Origin: Pseudoscleropodium purum | Taxonomy: Eukaryota > Streptophyta > Bryopsida > Hypnales > Brachytheciaceae | NCBI GenBank assembly: GCA_963969395.1 | Contig: OZ017801.1 | Span: forward strand, 13,769,611 to 13,833,610 | DNA: 64,000 nt | Direction: 5' to 3' | Shown here: piece by piece, positions 1-13,400 of the stretch | How the letters are laid out: each line of letters opens with the position of its first letter | How positions within the stretch are numbered: the stretch's first letter is position 1 | The notes under the pieces: generated by a model | What the model was told of the DNA's origin: nothing | Databases searched by the model: none | The model's input: the letters and a program-made list of their open reading frames with translations, nothing else | Program-made: the position numbers and the translations under genes

Positions 1-240
1 TGAAATACAGGTGAGATTTGGATCCGTTCTAGCCCCCCTTTTTTTGTTTTTTTCATTTACGTTCATCTGAACATGGTTGAGTTGCAAGCCGGCATCAAAT
101 CTAGAAGTTCTTTATTTCAAATCAATGTTAGAGTTAGAAAAGTCTTGTTATTGCCTTCTTGTTTGTACTAAAAGCTTTTGGGTGATGGCACTCACTAGTA
201 GATAATGCAACCTTGGGCCATTGTGTTTATGTGATTAACA

Positions 241-455
241 GGTTTGCAAATTGTGCACATTCTTACTGATGCATCAGAGAGTGTGAGTTTGTGTGTAGGT
301 CCCATGCATTACATATAGAAGTTGTAATCTTTCTTTTTTTCAATTAGTTCGTGTGCACATTCTTGTAGTCTCTCTTTTTTCCATCAATTTGTATGTGCAT
401 TCTCATTAAGGCATTGGAGAGTTTGTATTTGTGTGCAGGTCCTGCGTGTTACTCT
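241..455. repeat. Two-copy degenerate direct repeat, period about 140 bp
   Basis: Two blocks match in order: one at about 241-315 (GTGCACATTCT, then GCATCAGAGAGTGTGAG, then TTGTGTGTAGGTCC) and one at about 381-452 (GTGCATTCTC, then GCATTGGAGAGTTTG, then TTGTGTGCAGGTCC). A third partial hit to the first motif is near 350. There is no coding potential. Confidence 0.6.
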
Positions 456-1556
456 GCATTATGCTATAGTTATTATTTTTTCTATCATTTTGCAAAGACT
501 ATGTTTTAGAACTATGCACTCATCTGTAACATTTTACCACCATATATTCTTCTTAAACTAATCCCATACTCAAGAAATTCACCATGCATGCTACAATTGA
601 TGTGCTAGATTTTGCCATGTTTTGCACTAGATGGGTTCACAATGTCGCCTTGTTTGCATTAGCGTAGAATAACACGTCGCTACTAAAAGAATCAAAGAAA
701 TTTGTCAATCACCAAATATATCTCTATTACAGACTAAGGTGTTGCCAATATAAAGAGCTCACTAAAATTAACATGTTGCCAATTGCACCCCAAATGGTCA
801 GAGTAGTTCGCCTTTTAGGTGATTTTGCAAAAATGAAAATAAAAGCTTTGATTATTACACCTTGAAAAATGGAATTTAGCCCCCGAAGGACCATTTGTTC
901 CTTTAGGAGAGAAATAGAAGTTTGGATAGGATTCTATCATCTCAATTTTTGGCTTGATTTTTTTAACCTTTTTTTATGATAAAAAAATGATTAGCTTATT
1001 GGCAATACAATTTCTATTTCAATTGATGCACAAGAGCAAAAGTTATGTAGCTAATTCTCTAATAAGTGTATTTTTTGTTTGCTAAGCAACAAAAGAAACC
1101 AACAAAAACTTGAAATTAAAATTAAATTTTTTTGTTTTTAATAGATGATATTTTTGTCTATATTTAAAGATTTGTTTCATTTCATTTGGATAAGTAATGA
1201 GAAAATTATGGAGCATCTTATTTTGTAGATAGTAAGAGAATGTTGTTGAAAAAATAACATTATTTTGAGATTTGATTTTGATCTCAATTTTCATATTTTT
1301 CAAAAAGAAGAAGTTCCACAAGGTTAGATTTGATTGTTAGATTAGTTTTACCATTGGAATTAGTGTATTTCAATTCCATCTTAGATTCTTAGAGCTACTA
1401 ACTTTTCCCTCTATCTTGTACCTACTTTTATTAATCACTTACTTCTACTAATTTTTTAAAGAATAAAAATCACCTTCTTTCTTTTGAATCTTTTTTTCTA
1501 AACTCTCAACTCAATTCTTCATGTTTAAGAAAAATTTAACTTTGTAGTGCAAAAAT

Positions 1557-2452
1557 TTAATCCCTAAAAGACTAAGGTCATTATTTTGTCAAAAACCACT
1601 CAAAATTGCCATTTTTGTTGCATTCACCTAAGAAAACAAAAAAAAACATTCTTCTTTTAGAAACAAAACGTAGAATCTTGTATTTTATTTCTTTGAGATC
1701 ATGTGGTAAAAGTTTCATGAAGTTTGACCATACAAATTAGAAGATATTAGCATTCAAAGTTAGAAAAAGAAGTTTTTTTGAACACTGACTTGCAATTTAG
1801 ATGACTTTGGCCATAATTTGTGGAATTGTTTTGCATTATAGAATGTGAATTATGAAAATTTTATGTTGAAGAATTGAGTTGAAAGTATATGGAAAAAAAG
1901 AATGAAAGCTTAATTTTCATTCTTTAAGAAATTGTTAAGTAGAAGAAGATCTAGGATTTAAAAAATAAATAAATCATTAATAGCTCAAAGATAGTATTGA
2001 AATACAATGATCTTAATGATCCCAAACAATTTTTTTTTTAATTGTGAAAATTGCATTAAGAAATGAATCATAAAAGTTATTTTTCCAAAATGATGGTTAG
2101 ATTGCCCCCCAAACAAGATTGTTCATAATTTTCACATCACTAATCCAAATGGAATGAATCAAAGCTTCACATGTAGACAAAAATATGACCTATAAGAAAC
2201 AAAACAATTGAAAATTTAATTTCAAGTTTTTGTGGATTTCTTTTCTTGCCCAATGACAAGAAAATTATGTTTCGGATGGCATAACTTTCTCTCCTGGGCA
2301 CCAATTGAAATAAAAATCACATTCTCACAAAGCTAAGAGGTTTTTCTATCTTGTAAGAAAGTTTCAAAATGTTTCAATAAAAATGGAGGTCATAAGAACC
2401 TGCTCAAAGTCCATTTTGTTCCCTAAGGAAACAGTGGTCTTTTAAGGGTTAA
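1557..2452. mobile_element. TTAA-bounded non-autonomous element, copy A
   Basis: The element starts at TTAATCCCTAAAAG (1557) and ends at TTTAAGGGTTAA (to 2452), so the ends are imperfect inverted repeats carrying TTAA. Its interior aligns along its length with the element at 35095-36033. Shared landmarks include GTCAAAAACCACTCAAAA near the left end, ATTTTATGTTGAAGAATTGAG in the middle (given here in shortened form: TTATGTTGAAGAATTGAG) and a GGTCATAAGAACCTGC-like block near the right end. It has no transposase or long open frame, so it is a MITE-like relic if the assignment is right. TTAA target sites are typical of piggyBac-type transposons, but that link is inference. Confidence 0.6.
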
Positions 2453-2699
2453 AGTTAAGAAGATTCTGAGTATTACAATCTAGACAAGTAAGGTGCAAGA
2501 AAAACTTATTCCCTTCACTTTCTACACAAGAATATCTTGCAATCTACATGCTCAAAGCTTCTGAATTTTTTTCCCTTCACGCATTCTCATACAAACTTAA
2601 CTATACTTTAATGCAAGATCCTTCTGTACTGTACAATTCTCAAAGTGTTTTTTTTCACTCTTTGCAACAATAAAAATGACACTTTGACTTTGAGTATTT

Positions 2700-3400
2700 T
2701 TTGACGAAAGAAAAGGGCATGGGTCCTGCTTTCAGAGGTTTAAAAACTCCTGCAGGAGTGCCCTCACCTCCTCGGCAACTGTGCCAATTGTTTTGCAGCA
2801 TTTCTGCTTTAGAGTTTTGGCCCCTCTTGTCGTTCTATCTTATGGATGTGCAGATGTCCGTCTCTTTTGCTTTAAATTGCTTTTCACAGAAAGCCATGCA
2901 TCTGCGTTTTTGATGAATTGTTGACTTCCAACACTCTTTCTTCGCATTTCTGAGCAAGTAGTTCACTGTTCCTACGTCATTCCTTGAAGTCAAAGTACTG
3001 AGAAATAATTTGACTTGTTAACCTGGTTTTCAAATGCTAAAAAAAATTGGAATTACGATGTGTTACCTATACTCACATAGGGCAATGTCCATAGAGGAGG
3101 GCATTGCACGAAATAATCGGTCAACAAGGAAAGGCCCAACGAGGAGAACCCAACCAGGAGACCTGAGTATTTGGCACAATGCCGGACGATAAGGGCCATT
3201 GCCTGACGGAAACTACTGCAGGAAATAAACGGAATCGGATGAAGAGTTGGGATGAGAATTTGACGTTGGATGTAAAATTCGGAGTGCCCGATTTTGGGGA
3301 CAACACTGCAAAATCAGGCATTACGGCGCAGAACCCACCTGAAATTGAAGATCTAAAATTGAAGATCTAAAATACATTTCCTGCGAGTGGTTTACGGTTT
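2700..3400. other. Locally GC-richer block, no gene recognised
   Basis: Base composition rises against the AT-rich flanks, and short frames of 60-70 codons occur on both strands. I see no conserved motif, no convincing splice sites and no start context worth calling. A 12-bp direct duplication (GAAGATCTAAAAT) lies near 3345-3372. It could be an old gene fragment or the inside of a degraded element. Confidence 0.3.
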
Positions 3401-4093
3401 GTGTGAGGAGTGGGCTTTGAGTATAATTCAATCTTTGAAAAGGAATCATCATCCAGCTTGGAAGTACAGCCAGGGTCTGTCAAGTGCCAACTCATAGAAG
3501 TTAAGTTATCTCCACATCCACATATTAAGTTATCCACAGCGTGGATATGATGAACTGTTTACACCCAACTTATGTACAGTATCTTACAGTACCTTCAATA
3601 GGCCCAATTTTAGATGACTGACCTGGAGAAGAGTGCGTCACTTTGATTGTTCATCCAAAATTCCAAAAAAAGAAAACTTGTCCTTCGACCAAAATTAAGG
3701 TTGGTACCCCCCCCCCCAAAGTTGCCACTTTTTTTCTTTCTTTCTTTCTTATGTGCTGTATTTATCTTGGTGGTACTTGAAAGGAGTTTTCAATGCATCA
3801 AAGAATGTGAAATTTGGATAGAGTATGCAAAAGTTATGAAGGAACAAAGGTGGGAGGGAGGTGTTCAAAAGTAGTTTCTTCCACATAGGTACATGATTGA
3901 TTTTGGAGATGTATGTAGAGTGAAGATGGCGGTTTAGGGTCAAAGGTGCATTTGAAAATGCTTGCATGTTTAAAAAATTTTTAAATCATATTTTGCTTTA
4001 TGAAAAAACCCATAAAGTTGAGGTATGTAGCATCATCATACAACGATGTAAGAAAAAGAAAAAGAAAAAAGAAATTTTTGTAAAGAAAAGAAA

Positions 4094-4243
4094 ATAATAT
4101 AAATATAAATATTAATATTAATATTAATATTAATATTAATATTAATATTAATATTAATATAAATATAAATATAAATATAAATATAAATATTAATATTAAA
4201 TATTAAATATAAATATTAAATATTAAATATTAAATATTAAATA
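4094..4243. repeat. AT microsatellite, ATTAAT / ATAAAT units
   Basis: About 150 bp of A and T only, built from tandem six-base units: first ATTAAT repeats, then ATAAAT repeats, then a TTAAATA-type variant. This is a simple-sequence repeat with no gene inside. Confidence 0.9.
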
Positions 4244-4539
4244 CTATTACTTACAAATACCTTGGATTTTAAATTGCCTATTCACAATGAATTAAAGTAT
4301 GAAGAACAAATAATTGGCAATGGTAATTGTTGCTCGTATCATTTAGGGCAACTATTTATATTTTCATCAAATAAATGAGCAAAATTTGGTGACATCAATA
4401 AGGATTTGAATATAGAATTAGTCTTTTCTATGCAATTGAATATTGCTGATATATAGGGTTAGAATTCAAATTTGTAGGCTCAATATCCTACAATGGTTGG
4501 ATGCTATTGTACATTGAAAACTTTTAGGATTTTTAAATT

Positions 4540-4980
4540 TAAAACAATTTTTACTAATTAGGTAGAATAAGGCTATAATTTCTTAAAAAAATTATACAAG
4601 TGCATTTTTAGTTACCTTTTGCCAAAGCTTCTAGGATGGTATGAAATTTAAAAAGGGAAAAACCTTAACTATATTGATTGCAAGATTACAGAGTTTGAAA
4701 TCAAAAGAAATTTTTTAATAAAAGAATAGTCTAATAGGATGAACAAACTTTAATTCTTCTTTGAGTGAGATTTTTGCAATACACATAGGCTATCATACCT
4801 ATCATGCTTGAAAACCTACAAGATATACAACCTTGATCTAGTCTTTAATTTGAAAATAATTACATTACTTTGAGGATGTTACATTTTCACACCTTGAGTC
4901 AATATTGACTTCAAGATAATCTACGCAAATTTCCTAATAGTCTTGTTAAGGGACAATTGTTTCTTTGGGATCGAAGGGTT
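4540..4980. repeat. Degenerate relative of the 28.5-29.1 kb element
   Basis: Order and wording of several motifs resemble the element at 28509-29088: GATTACAGAGTTTGAA, then a GAACAAACTTTAATTCTTC block and a TGAGATTTTTGCAATAC block. A candidate right end, GAAGGGTTAA, lies near 4975. No left end was found, so the boundaries are approximate. Confidence 0.35.
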
Positions 4981-5369
4981 AATTAAAAAAGCAACCTTAT
5001 AGTTTATATGAACTCAAAAAGTCTATTTCACTTTGCATTTAGAAGAAAATTAATTGCCTAACTCCAATTGGAAGATGTGCTTAATTTATACCACTTATAT
5101 ACATAAGTAGTATTGGCAATAATTGCCTTTTTTGAGCTCATTGTGTCATTGTAACAAACTATGTCACAATGAGCTCCAAAAAAAAAAGAGATTAAATTGA
5201 ATTTTTTTCATCCCTTGACAAGTTCAAAAAAAAATTTAAATTAAAGGAAATTATTTTTATAACTCCCCCCAATCCCACCCCTTTCTAATTTTTAGGTGAG
5301 GATGGGGGTGGCATTTGATATAGGATACATTCTTTACCCATATCCATATCCCACACCTCTATCCATATC

Positions 5370-5660
5370 TAGAGTTGTTTTTCAAGATCAATAGCACCCA
5401 CTAAGGTGTGTGTGTGTGTGTTAAAAAATCAACGGCTCTCAATTCTTTAGGTGAGGGGGAAGAAATGGAGGAACAAAAAGGTTCACCTGATTTAGAAAAA
5501 ATTAATCAACATTGAGTTGTTTTTCAAGATCAACAACATGCCAGGGGTGGGGGTGGGGTGGAATTTAAAAAAAATCAACAACTCTTAATTTTTCGGGAGG
5601 TGAAGGAATAAAAGAACAACTCTCAATTTTTTGGGAGGCAAGGGAATGAAAGAATAGTAA
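5370..5660. repeat. Duplicated block around a GAGTTGTTTTTCAAGATCAA motif
   Basis: The 20-base motif GAGTTGTTTTTCAAGATCAA occurs at about 5372 and 5515. Each copy is followed by a G-rich stretch, then AAATCAACRRCTCT-AATT and GGTGA. A further CAACTCT-AATTTTT-GGGAGG unit is repeated at about 5578 and 5615. A (GT)n run lies at about 5406-5420. This is a local tandem expansion without coding potential. Confidence 0.55.
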
Positions 5661-6936
5661 GTTTGGCTTCTTTTCAGTACATTGTTTGTAAAAAGAACAC
5701 AAGTCCTTTTATCCATACACAATGTGAATTTAAAAAGAATGAGTTGAGGCCTTCATCAATTCATGCTTGGTCCTTGGATTCAATGTGGCATTCAAGCATG
5801 TTTGATTGATTCACAAGTCTATTTTCATTCAAGGCCACTCATTCTTGCATTTTTTTCTGGTAAATGATGGTGCACAAGTTTCAGTCCCACTTTGTAGTAC
5901 ACTGACCCTTGCACCCAATCTTTTGTAGCCACAAATTACTCACAATGTGCACCCTGTGGAGGTTGGAAATTGGTGGAAAATCTGATGCCAACTTTTTTTC
6001 TTCAATGAACACTGTTACTACCATAATTCAGTGACACAATTTCCTTCAACACCATATTGGCAATGCCCAAAAGTACATTCAGAGTTAAGGTATCCTTACC
6101 GAAAACAAACACATTTTTGAGATCCAACATCTCTTAACACAAATTGGGAAATAAGTCACACCAAGATGTTAGTGAATGAAAGTGAAAGTGGGTTTGAAAA
6201 TTTTCAGAGAATGTGAATAAACTACAAATTTTTAAAGTGGAGATTATAAGAACACATACTATTGACACTAGACTACCGTAAATAAAAAATCCTTGAGATA
6301 CAAAATGCTTCATCTCCCATTGGTTACTTCTAGAAATTAGAAAAGAATTTGTTGACACTCTCCACTAGAATTGAGGATAGAGGTTGGAGATCTATCCAAC
6401 TAGCAAAGGCATCTTCCTCGACATCAGCTTCATCAATGAAGAGACAATCCAGTTAGACTGGTAATAAGATACAATGAGACAAATCAATAGTAGCAAAACT
6501 TCAATAGAAATCATAACGAAATTGAAATTCACAAAAGTGTACAGCTGGCCTATCGGCAATGTGGCCGTAATGCTCTTCCAAGGAAAATTCAAACTAGTAC
6601 GCTATAAATGAAACAATCATCAACACGACTACGATTAATCATATCTGCTAGGATGGAAGGCACTGTACAATCCAAATCTTCACAACACCTACATAATCAA
6701 CCCTAAACCACCTTACGTACACCTTGAGTACATAAATATTCATCTTCAAACCAGGCTTGCCAACCAGGCTTGCCATTGTGGGAGATGAAACTTCAACGAC
6801 CTTCGACATACTTTGTCATTTGGTTTTAAAAGTAAAGAAATTTCTAACTCTCCCCTTAGCCTGAATTATATTGCCCAGTGCTGCAGTCAATGCATGTACA
6901 GACCTGTTGAAATAGAAACCAGGAACTTGGCTGGCA

Positions 6937-9900
6937 TCAGCCCTTTAGGCCGTCACCTGAAAGGCTTCCAGGAAGATCGTCGTCACTGGGCTTCAGAGCA
7001 GGCGTCATACATGAGCGAGCCACGGACTCGAATAGCTTGTCAATCTCTGGCGCACAGCGTGTGAAGCTGTGTGTCCAAAAGCTGTAGCGCGGGTTCTGAA
7101 GCACAAAAAGATTCTACTCAGTATTTTCAAAAAGAAAAACAAGTTAGCTTGAATTGGATACCCATGCACTCAAGCTAAAATTAGCTTCCCTTCATTGTTT
7201 CTGATCGGAGAAGTAATACCTTGATGAGCTCAATGAAGGTGATAAGAAGGCCCCAAGGATGTGGCCGATTGACGATCAGCCTCTCCAACAACACACGAGT
7301 AATCTGCTCTTGGATGATTTCCTGAATACCATGATTCACAATCAGATTGTAGACTATGTGAGAAAATCTTCACTACACATGACAAAAGATTTTTGTGGAA
7401 GTGGTTTGACTACAATGCCAGAATGCACTTACAGCTGACGCCTCCGCAAAGAGGAACAACAGAACACACGAGAAATAGTAGGTATGATTGTTTGGGTAAC
7501 GCAGCTGGTTGGCCACAGCATTCAAAAAGAGATATCTCCCTTCTGTGTCAAGATCATTCACAAGCCGCTGAAAAATATCCATTGGAGCACTATGGGTAAT
7601 AGGCTGCGTGAGTGCTGCCAGCTGCTGTGAAGTCTTGCTATGAAGCTGCTGCACAGCCTTTTCATCGAAAGGTCGAAGTCAATAGTTTGAGCGAAGTGTA
7701 AATTCACTTACAACTGTATCCATTTTAGAAGCAAGCAACAATGACCCATGGTTTCACTACACGACACAGGAAATCTTTTAAACCAACGCGAGATATCCTC
7801 AATTTTTAAGTGAGAACACGAATACTTTCCACCTGTCTTCAGGACGATGAAATCTGGAGATAAAAGGAGCAACAGCTATACCTGCATTCCGACGTAAAGC
7901 ACCAGAGCATTTAGAAGAGGCACATTGTAGCGAGTGCCAGAAGCTAGCGCCTCCTGAGGTGACAGACTCAATCGCCCCTTTAAGTCCATGGATGTAAGCG
8001 CTGACTGATTCCGGTTCTGCTCATGAAAATCTCATGTTAGTTCAGATCTCATTCGTGTTTACAAGCACAAGCTCTGTTTCGGTTAGTCTTAGTAAGCATC
8101 TTAAGAATCGGAAAAGATTCACTGCACAGTGATACAAACGGACTTTCTAGGAGTATCAAGCATCAGTAGGTTTTACACCCTCCTGTGAAAGGAAGTACTC
8201 TGACACTGCTGCTTTGTTTAGTTAAGCAAATACAGTACAAACTAAGTAATAAATACCCTACAGACAGATATGCAATGAAAATCATTCAGATGACGGTACA
8301 TTGGTGAACGAACTCCAATTCGCTCCTGGTTACTGGTGACAGTAAACCAGAAGAAAGAATGGATTCAAAGAGTATCCGTTACTACTGTACGCACACCTTT
8401 ATAAAATCATCGACCTCAGTTTTGAGCTGCTTTGCTTTCAGCGCTGCTTCTACATCTGAAAGAATACGCGGTGATTGAGAAATTTCTGGTAGTAAGTCGA
8501 CCTGGGACAAACAAACCACCCAATGCCAATTACTAATACAAACAGTAATCACATTAGAGACATTCATTAAGAGCAGAACGGCAACAGAAACCGGTCCTCT
8601 TGAAATAGGGACTGAAAATTACAATTGAAACATTCATACAAGGTCAAACGATGGTTTCTGAACAAACGTAATCGTGCCAATTATTTGAAATCCTCTTCGC
8701 AACAACCATCCAAGACACAAATAGAGGGGGACAACAATCAGTTATGTCTAAACATGTAAGACGAGACAACGAATTCCCATGCGTAATGAGCCGGTCATTC
8801 TTGAAAGCCTTTGAGAGACGCACGCTCTACATGAATCATGTAGTTCTCACCTTAAGATTGGGAGTAAACGGATCAGGAAGACGCATATTGCGGGGAAATG
8901 CACTTAGTATCAAGTTCCGCATTTGAATGCACGAGGGCGGAATGACGTCACAAAAGCTGAAGTGATGATCACATAAGAACTCCGGGAAATCATGGAGTAG
9001 CACAAGAAGGACACGTAAAGTGCCCTTGTAAAGCAGCCGCACCTGCCGAAACCAGCTTACACATCAATGTAAAGCACGAAGAATATGCAAATCCCATGCT
9101 GAAGGATAGCAAGATCATGATGCCAAAAAAATGAAAGCAGAGGCGCATCCTTACAGGTTCACTAAGGTCGGCGCTTCGCAGATACGGTTCCATGAACCTG
9201 AAAAGAGCGACTAATAAACGCTGGAATAGAGGCCAACCCTTTTGCGAGTTGCTCAGCAATAACTTGGGCATGAATGTTCGATGACTAATAAGCTCCAACC
9301 ACGCGAAGCTAACAACAAAATCAAAACATACCATGATCAGAAAACAATGCAAGGAATTTCTCAAAGCGACACATTTCTTTTGATGTACGTCATTCAGGCT
9401 AGAAAACAGATGCCCGTGCGTGACATAGGCAAGCATCTCTCGCACCTGAAGCGTGGTACATCAAGCGGTTGCAATGCCAAAAATGCATAGGCAAATGCGC
9501 TCAGAACCTGCAGAATGATTGTACCAGTATGTCATTGCCAATTCCCATCAGAACTGGGTCATACTCATTGCAGATGTAAGAAATTTAGAAGGATCATATT
9601 TTCTTCACAAACAAGGAGCGGGCAAGATGAAATCGAACATTATTCCAATACCTGAAAATTACTGGAATCCGGGGTAGAATCCGGGGAATTGAAATCCATT
9701 AGCCATGTTACAAATAGACGGAAGTATGGACGGGGATGAAACCCGGCTTTGCGGTCATTGTCCCTTTTCATCAAACGTACTGTCACGTTCAAGACCTGAC
9801 ACAACGACAACAAAAGGTGTTTCATAAGAAAGACCTAAGACCTAAGGCAATCAAAACATAATACTTACAGGTAGGTTGTGTGCAAAGACTAGTGAAGACA

Positions 9901-10461
9901 AAATGCATGGAGTAAAAATTCGTGGTCAAAACTAATTCAGATAAGTCGATGCATATACCTTGTTGAGGAGGTTGACCTTGTTCAATGATAAATCAGATGA
10001 GTACTGGAGATCAGAACCGCGGTATAAGTAAGGAGGAAAAATTATTGACAAGAAAATGCAGAAACAGGCGCTAATTATGTGTTGTAGAACAAACCAATTT
10101 TCGTTAAAATAGGAGAAACCAACCAAATACATTGGCTCAGCAGTTCCCCACCAATTAAGCCAACTAGTACAACCAGCATGAGCAGCAGCATAAAATAAAG
10201 AACCAAGTATGATTCAGGATCATGTAGTTTGGTAAAAGTGAAGATGCTAACACCATTGCAGCACAATCAACAAATACAAATGGTATGAAATTAATAGGTA
10301 TGAGATAGTGGAGCTCATACCTTTACCAACAGAACAACAAGCTTTGCAACCATGTCAATTGCCGCAAATGATAGATTCGATGCCTCTTGCTGCCTGGGCT
10401 CTCCTACAGCAGTGGAGGGCTGAGGAGTCTCGGAATTCAAGCAATGACTCTCAGCCAATTC
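6937..10461 (-). other. NOT1 exons 39-49: C-terminal Not1 domain (NOT2/NOT3 docking), aa 2046-2532
   Basis: Exons: 10461-10321, 10003-9959, 9795-9652, 9507-9446, 9308-9155, 9042-8851, 8501-8397, 8016-7882, 7657-7433, 7321-7220, 7095-6937. Signatures include [33 protein letters not shown], the [14 protein letters not shown] block, [31 protein letters not shown] and [19 protein letters not shown]. This is the superfamily homology domain that holds NOT2 and NOT3 in the complex. The last exon adds a short Asp/Gly-rich tail before the stop at 6937-6939. Confidence 0.95.
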
Positions 10462-13400
10462 CTATTCAATCATCCCACAAAAACGCTCAATAGGGAACAG
10501 ATGTACAAGCACTGTTGAAACGACTACTTGTCAAAAATAAAGAATTAAACTAAAGAATCATATGATCTCAAATCCAATAACGAAAGCAATGAAACGAAAG
10601 AATCCTACCAAAAGAATTCGGAAGAAACGATCAGTGATGTCGTCTCCTTTGAGCATGCCAGTGCTTTGCAACTGTGATATGTAAATTGCATAGGCCTTGT
10701 CGTTCGTTCCGCCTGGTGTATTGCAAATACGAGCCCACTCTTGGAAGAATTGTGTTGCCTAACATCAGATACAAAACCACTGTAAATCGACATGCAATGT
10801 AATATTATGTTTGCAATCAAGATTACATAAAATAGTCTTGCCTCGTCATTGCAAGACTCTGGATCCCAAACAAAAAGAAGTTCGAACTTCCATGTCATCA
10901 AATTATGCATGAGTAATAAATAGAGGACTTTTTTTTAACGAGATCCAATATTGCCAAATTTACAATAATGTTCTGAACGCCTAAATAACTTACTTGATCC
11001 CGAAGTCCAGGAGGATCACCAGCTGCAGTTTCACGCATATTTGACTTGGCATCATTTGGACCAGCAACACGGCCGGAAGGTGGTTGCTGGTGCATATAAC
11101 AAGAAGATATTAAATAGCCTACAGCAATTCCTAAATTGTAACAAGAATTTTCTTCTCATTGTATATGTCATGTAAACTCCAAAAAAGAAGACGAATAATA
11201 AGTTAAACTCATTACTGTTGAATGGATTCTCACTACTATAACTTTCAAATGAAATTACTAAAATTCTAGATGCTGTGTGTAGACAGCAATGGAGGAAGAA
11301 GCACACCTTTTTCTCTTTCGAAAGCCGTCCTTTATCGTCTTTGTTAGGTGTGCCCTTAGCAATTTCCACCAACTGCTGTAACGACTCGGGAGAACCCGGT
11401 CGTGCAGCTAACTGCAACCCCAAAATTTGGCATCAGATTCGCAACTGACAGATATAATTGGAATGATTTGACTCCAGATTGTAACATGCCACAATTGAGC
11501 TCCAGTGATAGATAAATTTCAGAAGGATGGAACATTACAAAGAATCACCTTGCCAAGAGCGTCAATCACATTATAGAACTCTGTGCTGCTGACACCTGCC
11601 TCTTCTATGACACATGTCTTCACAAGATACGCTGCAAAATCAACGGCATCCTCTGCATAACCCAATTGCACTTGTTTAGTCACAATCTGTTAAGGGAGGT
11701 TTCATCCCACAAAAATGAACATAATACTCTCATTCAGATAGTATAGAGTAAGCTGAAAACTAAACGACGGTGATTAGTACTCTGTTCTAGATAAACAATA
11801 GAGTAGCTGTCATCCCACAAAGGTCGAGGGGAAAAATTTATAAAGGCGTACTATTACGGCCTCCATCAATCCACTTTGCAAGGTGCAGATTGTAGTCGGT
11901 CAGATTTATTAGCTCAGATCGGATAAGGCCAACAGTAATTTCCCGGTTGAACTTACGATCCTCATCAGAGTAAACAACCTGAATGTCATTCACCAACTTT
12001 TAGAAGATAACATTCAACAATTTCGAAGTCATACATCAATTTCTGAAAGATCTAAACGTCACATGACATGGACAGTACTTTAAATAAAAACTTCAAAAAT
12101 TTCATATACTCCATCCAAAGATTGCTTAGGACTAATCGCAATTGAACATCACAAGCATGTGTATTGTATTGGTCTAAGGGAAGGATAATCTCACTTACCC
12201 AGCTAGTCAATTCCTTGACCACCCTCTTGCAAACATCACGAATGGATTCCAAAATGCCGAGATGGACTCGCACATGAGCTTGGCTGGTCGTATTTTCATA
12301 CAGCCGCTTGAAAACCTGAATCCAGATAAGTACTCAATTGATTAGACAGATCACGCCAGGGGTACAATTGATTAGACAAACCAAGGATATAGATCAATCT
12401 CATGCAATTGTCTTCACATGTTGGAAGCAGCGAGTTAACACAAAGTCTTCAAAATTCTGTTTGCAACTAACCTTCTGAGCTATCGCTAGGGCTGCCTCGT
12501 CCCTACTCACACATTGCATAATGATTTCCGGAATCTCATTCATCACCGTCTGCAAAGATGATCCACGACCAAAGAAAATGAGACATGAAGCCACCAAACA
12601 GAATCACTACACCTTCAAATAAAGCGAGATTTCACACTTCAACAACAGGTCAGCATTTCCAACTCTTACCCGCACTTCATCGTCGAGCGACAATTGCGGC
12701 GATGCCCGGGAGAGAGCAAGATCCAACTGAAAATCCAATCACGAATAATAAGCCATAGATAATAAAAGATGTTGATAAACCGCAATTCATACCCTCCAGT
12801 ATTGTAAATAGCCACGTAGTCCACTGAACAGCCATCTACTCTAACCCTGAATAGGTAGGTAACCACTACAGTGTTTGTCTCGTGAGAATTCCATAGACAT
12901 GAGCAACTGTTTAACTTCAATGACAATTGTAAGTCTCACCAGTTCCCAATACCCCCTAGTTCCATGTTCTTCTAGTTTCCATGAAATGTAACAGCTGAAT
13001 CCAGATATAACGTACATTAGCACCAAACTACGAAATAAGCGAGCACGAATTAGACGCGTTGACTAAGAAATGAATACATCAGACTGCCTCCACAAGAATT
13101 TACTGAGCCTACCTTTTGTGCCGTTGAACTGTACTTTTCCAAAGCTTCTCCGGTGGTTAGGGATGGATCCTGTACTGGAAGTCCAACCTGTTCAGCCGGC
13201 GAGGGTGTTGTTGAAGATTGTGAGTTGCCTAGCATACCCTGAAATTGTCCACCCAGATGAGAAACAGTGATGCTACACCCAAACATGCGTTTAAAACTAA
13301 CTGCACTAAGACTCTTGTAATCTACTTTACTAATTATAAATATGCAGTTGAAAGGCTCAGGATTCTACCTTCAAAGCAGTTGTGACCTCTACCACATTGG

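Larger units (their letters stand above)
1..6936. other. AT-rich intergenic region, no gene recognised
   Basis: This stretch lies downstream of the NOT1 stop codon. It is AT-rich with long A and T runs. The open frames I could read are short, lack splice-site support and resemble no family I know. It holds the repeats listed separately (two-copy repeat at 241-455, TTAA-bounded element at 1557-2452, AT hexamer tract at 4094-4243, duplicated block at 5370-5660). The first few hundred bases below 6937 should contain the 3' UTR of NOT1, but I could not place a poly(A) signal. Confidence 0.6.

Noticed and set aside
3179..3370. 63-codon frame in the GC-richer block at 3.2 kb
   Set aside because: Short, overlapped by an equally open frame on the other strand, no recognisable domain.
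7322..7372. Extension of NOT1 exon 48 upstream to the ATAG at about 7363
   Set aside because: It would be out of phase with exon 47. The TTCAG acceptor at 7322-7323 keeps frame and matches the conserved IQEQITRV region.
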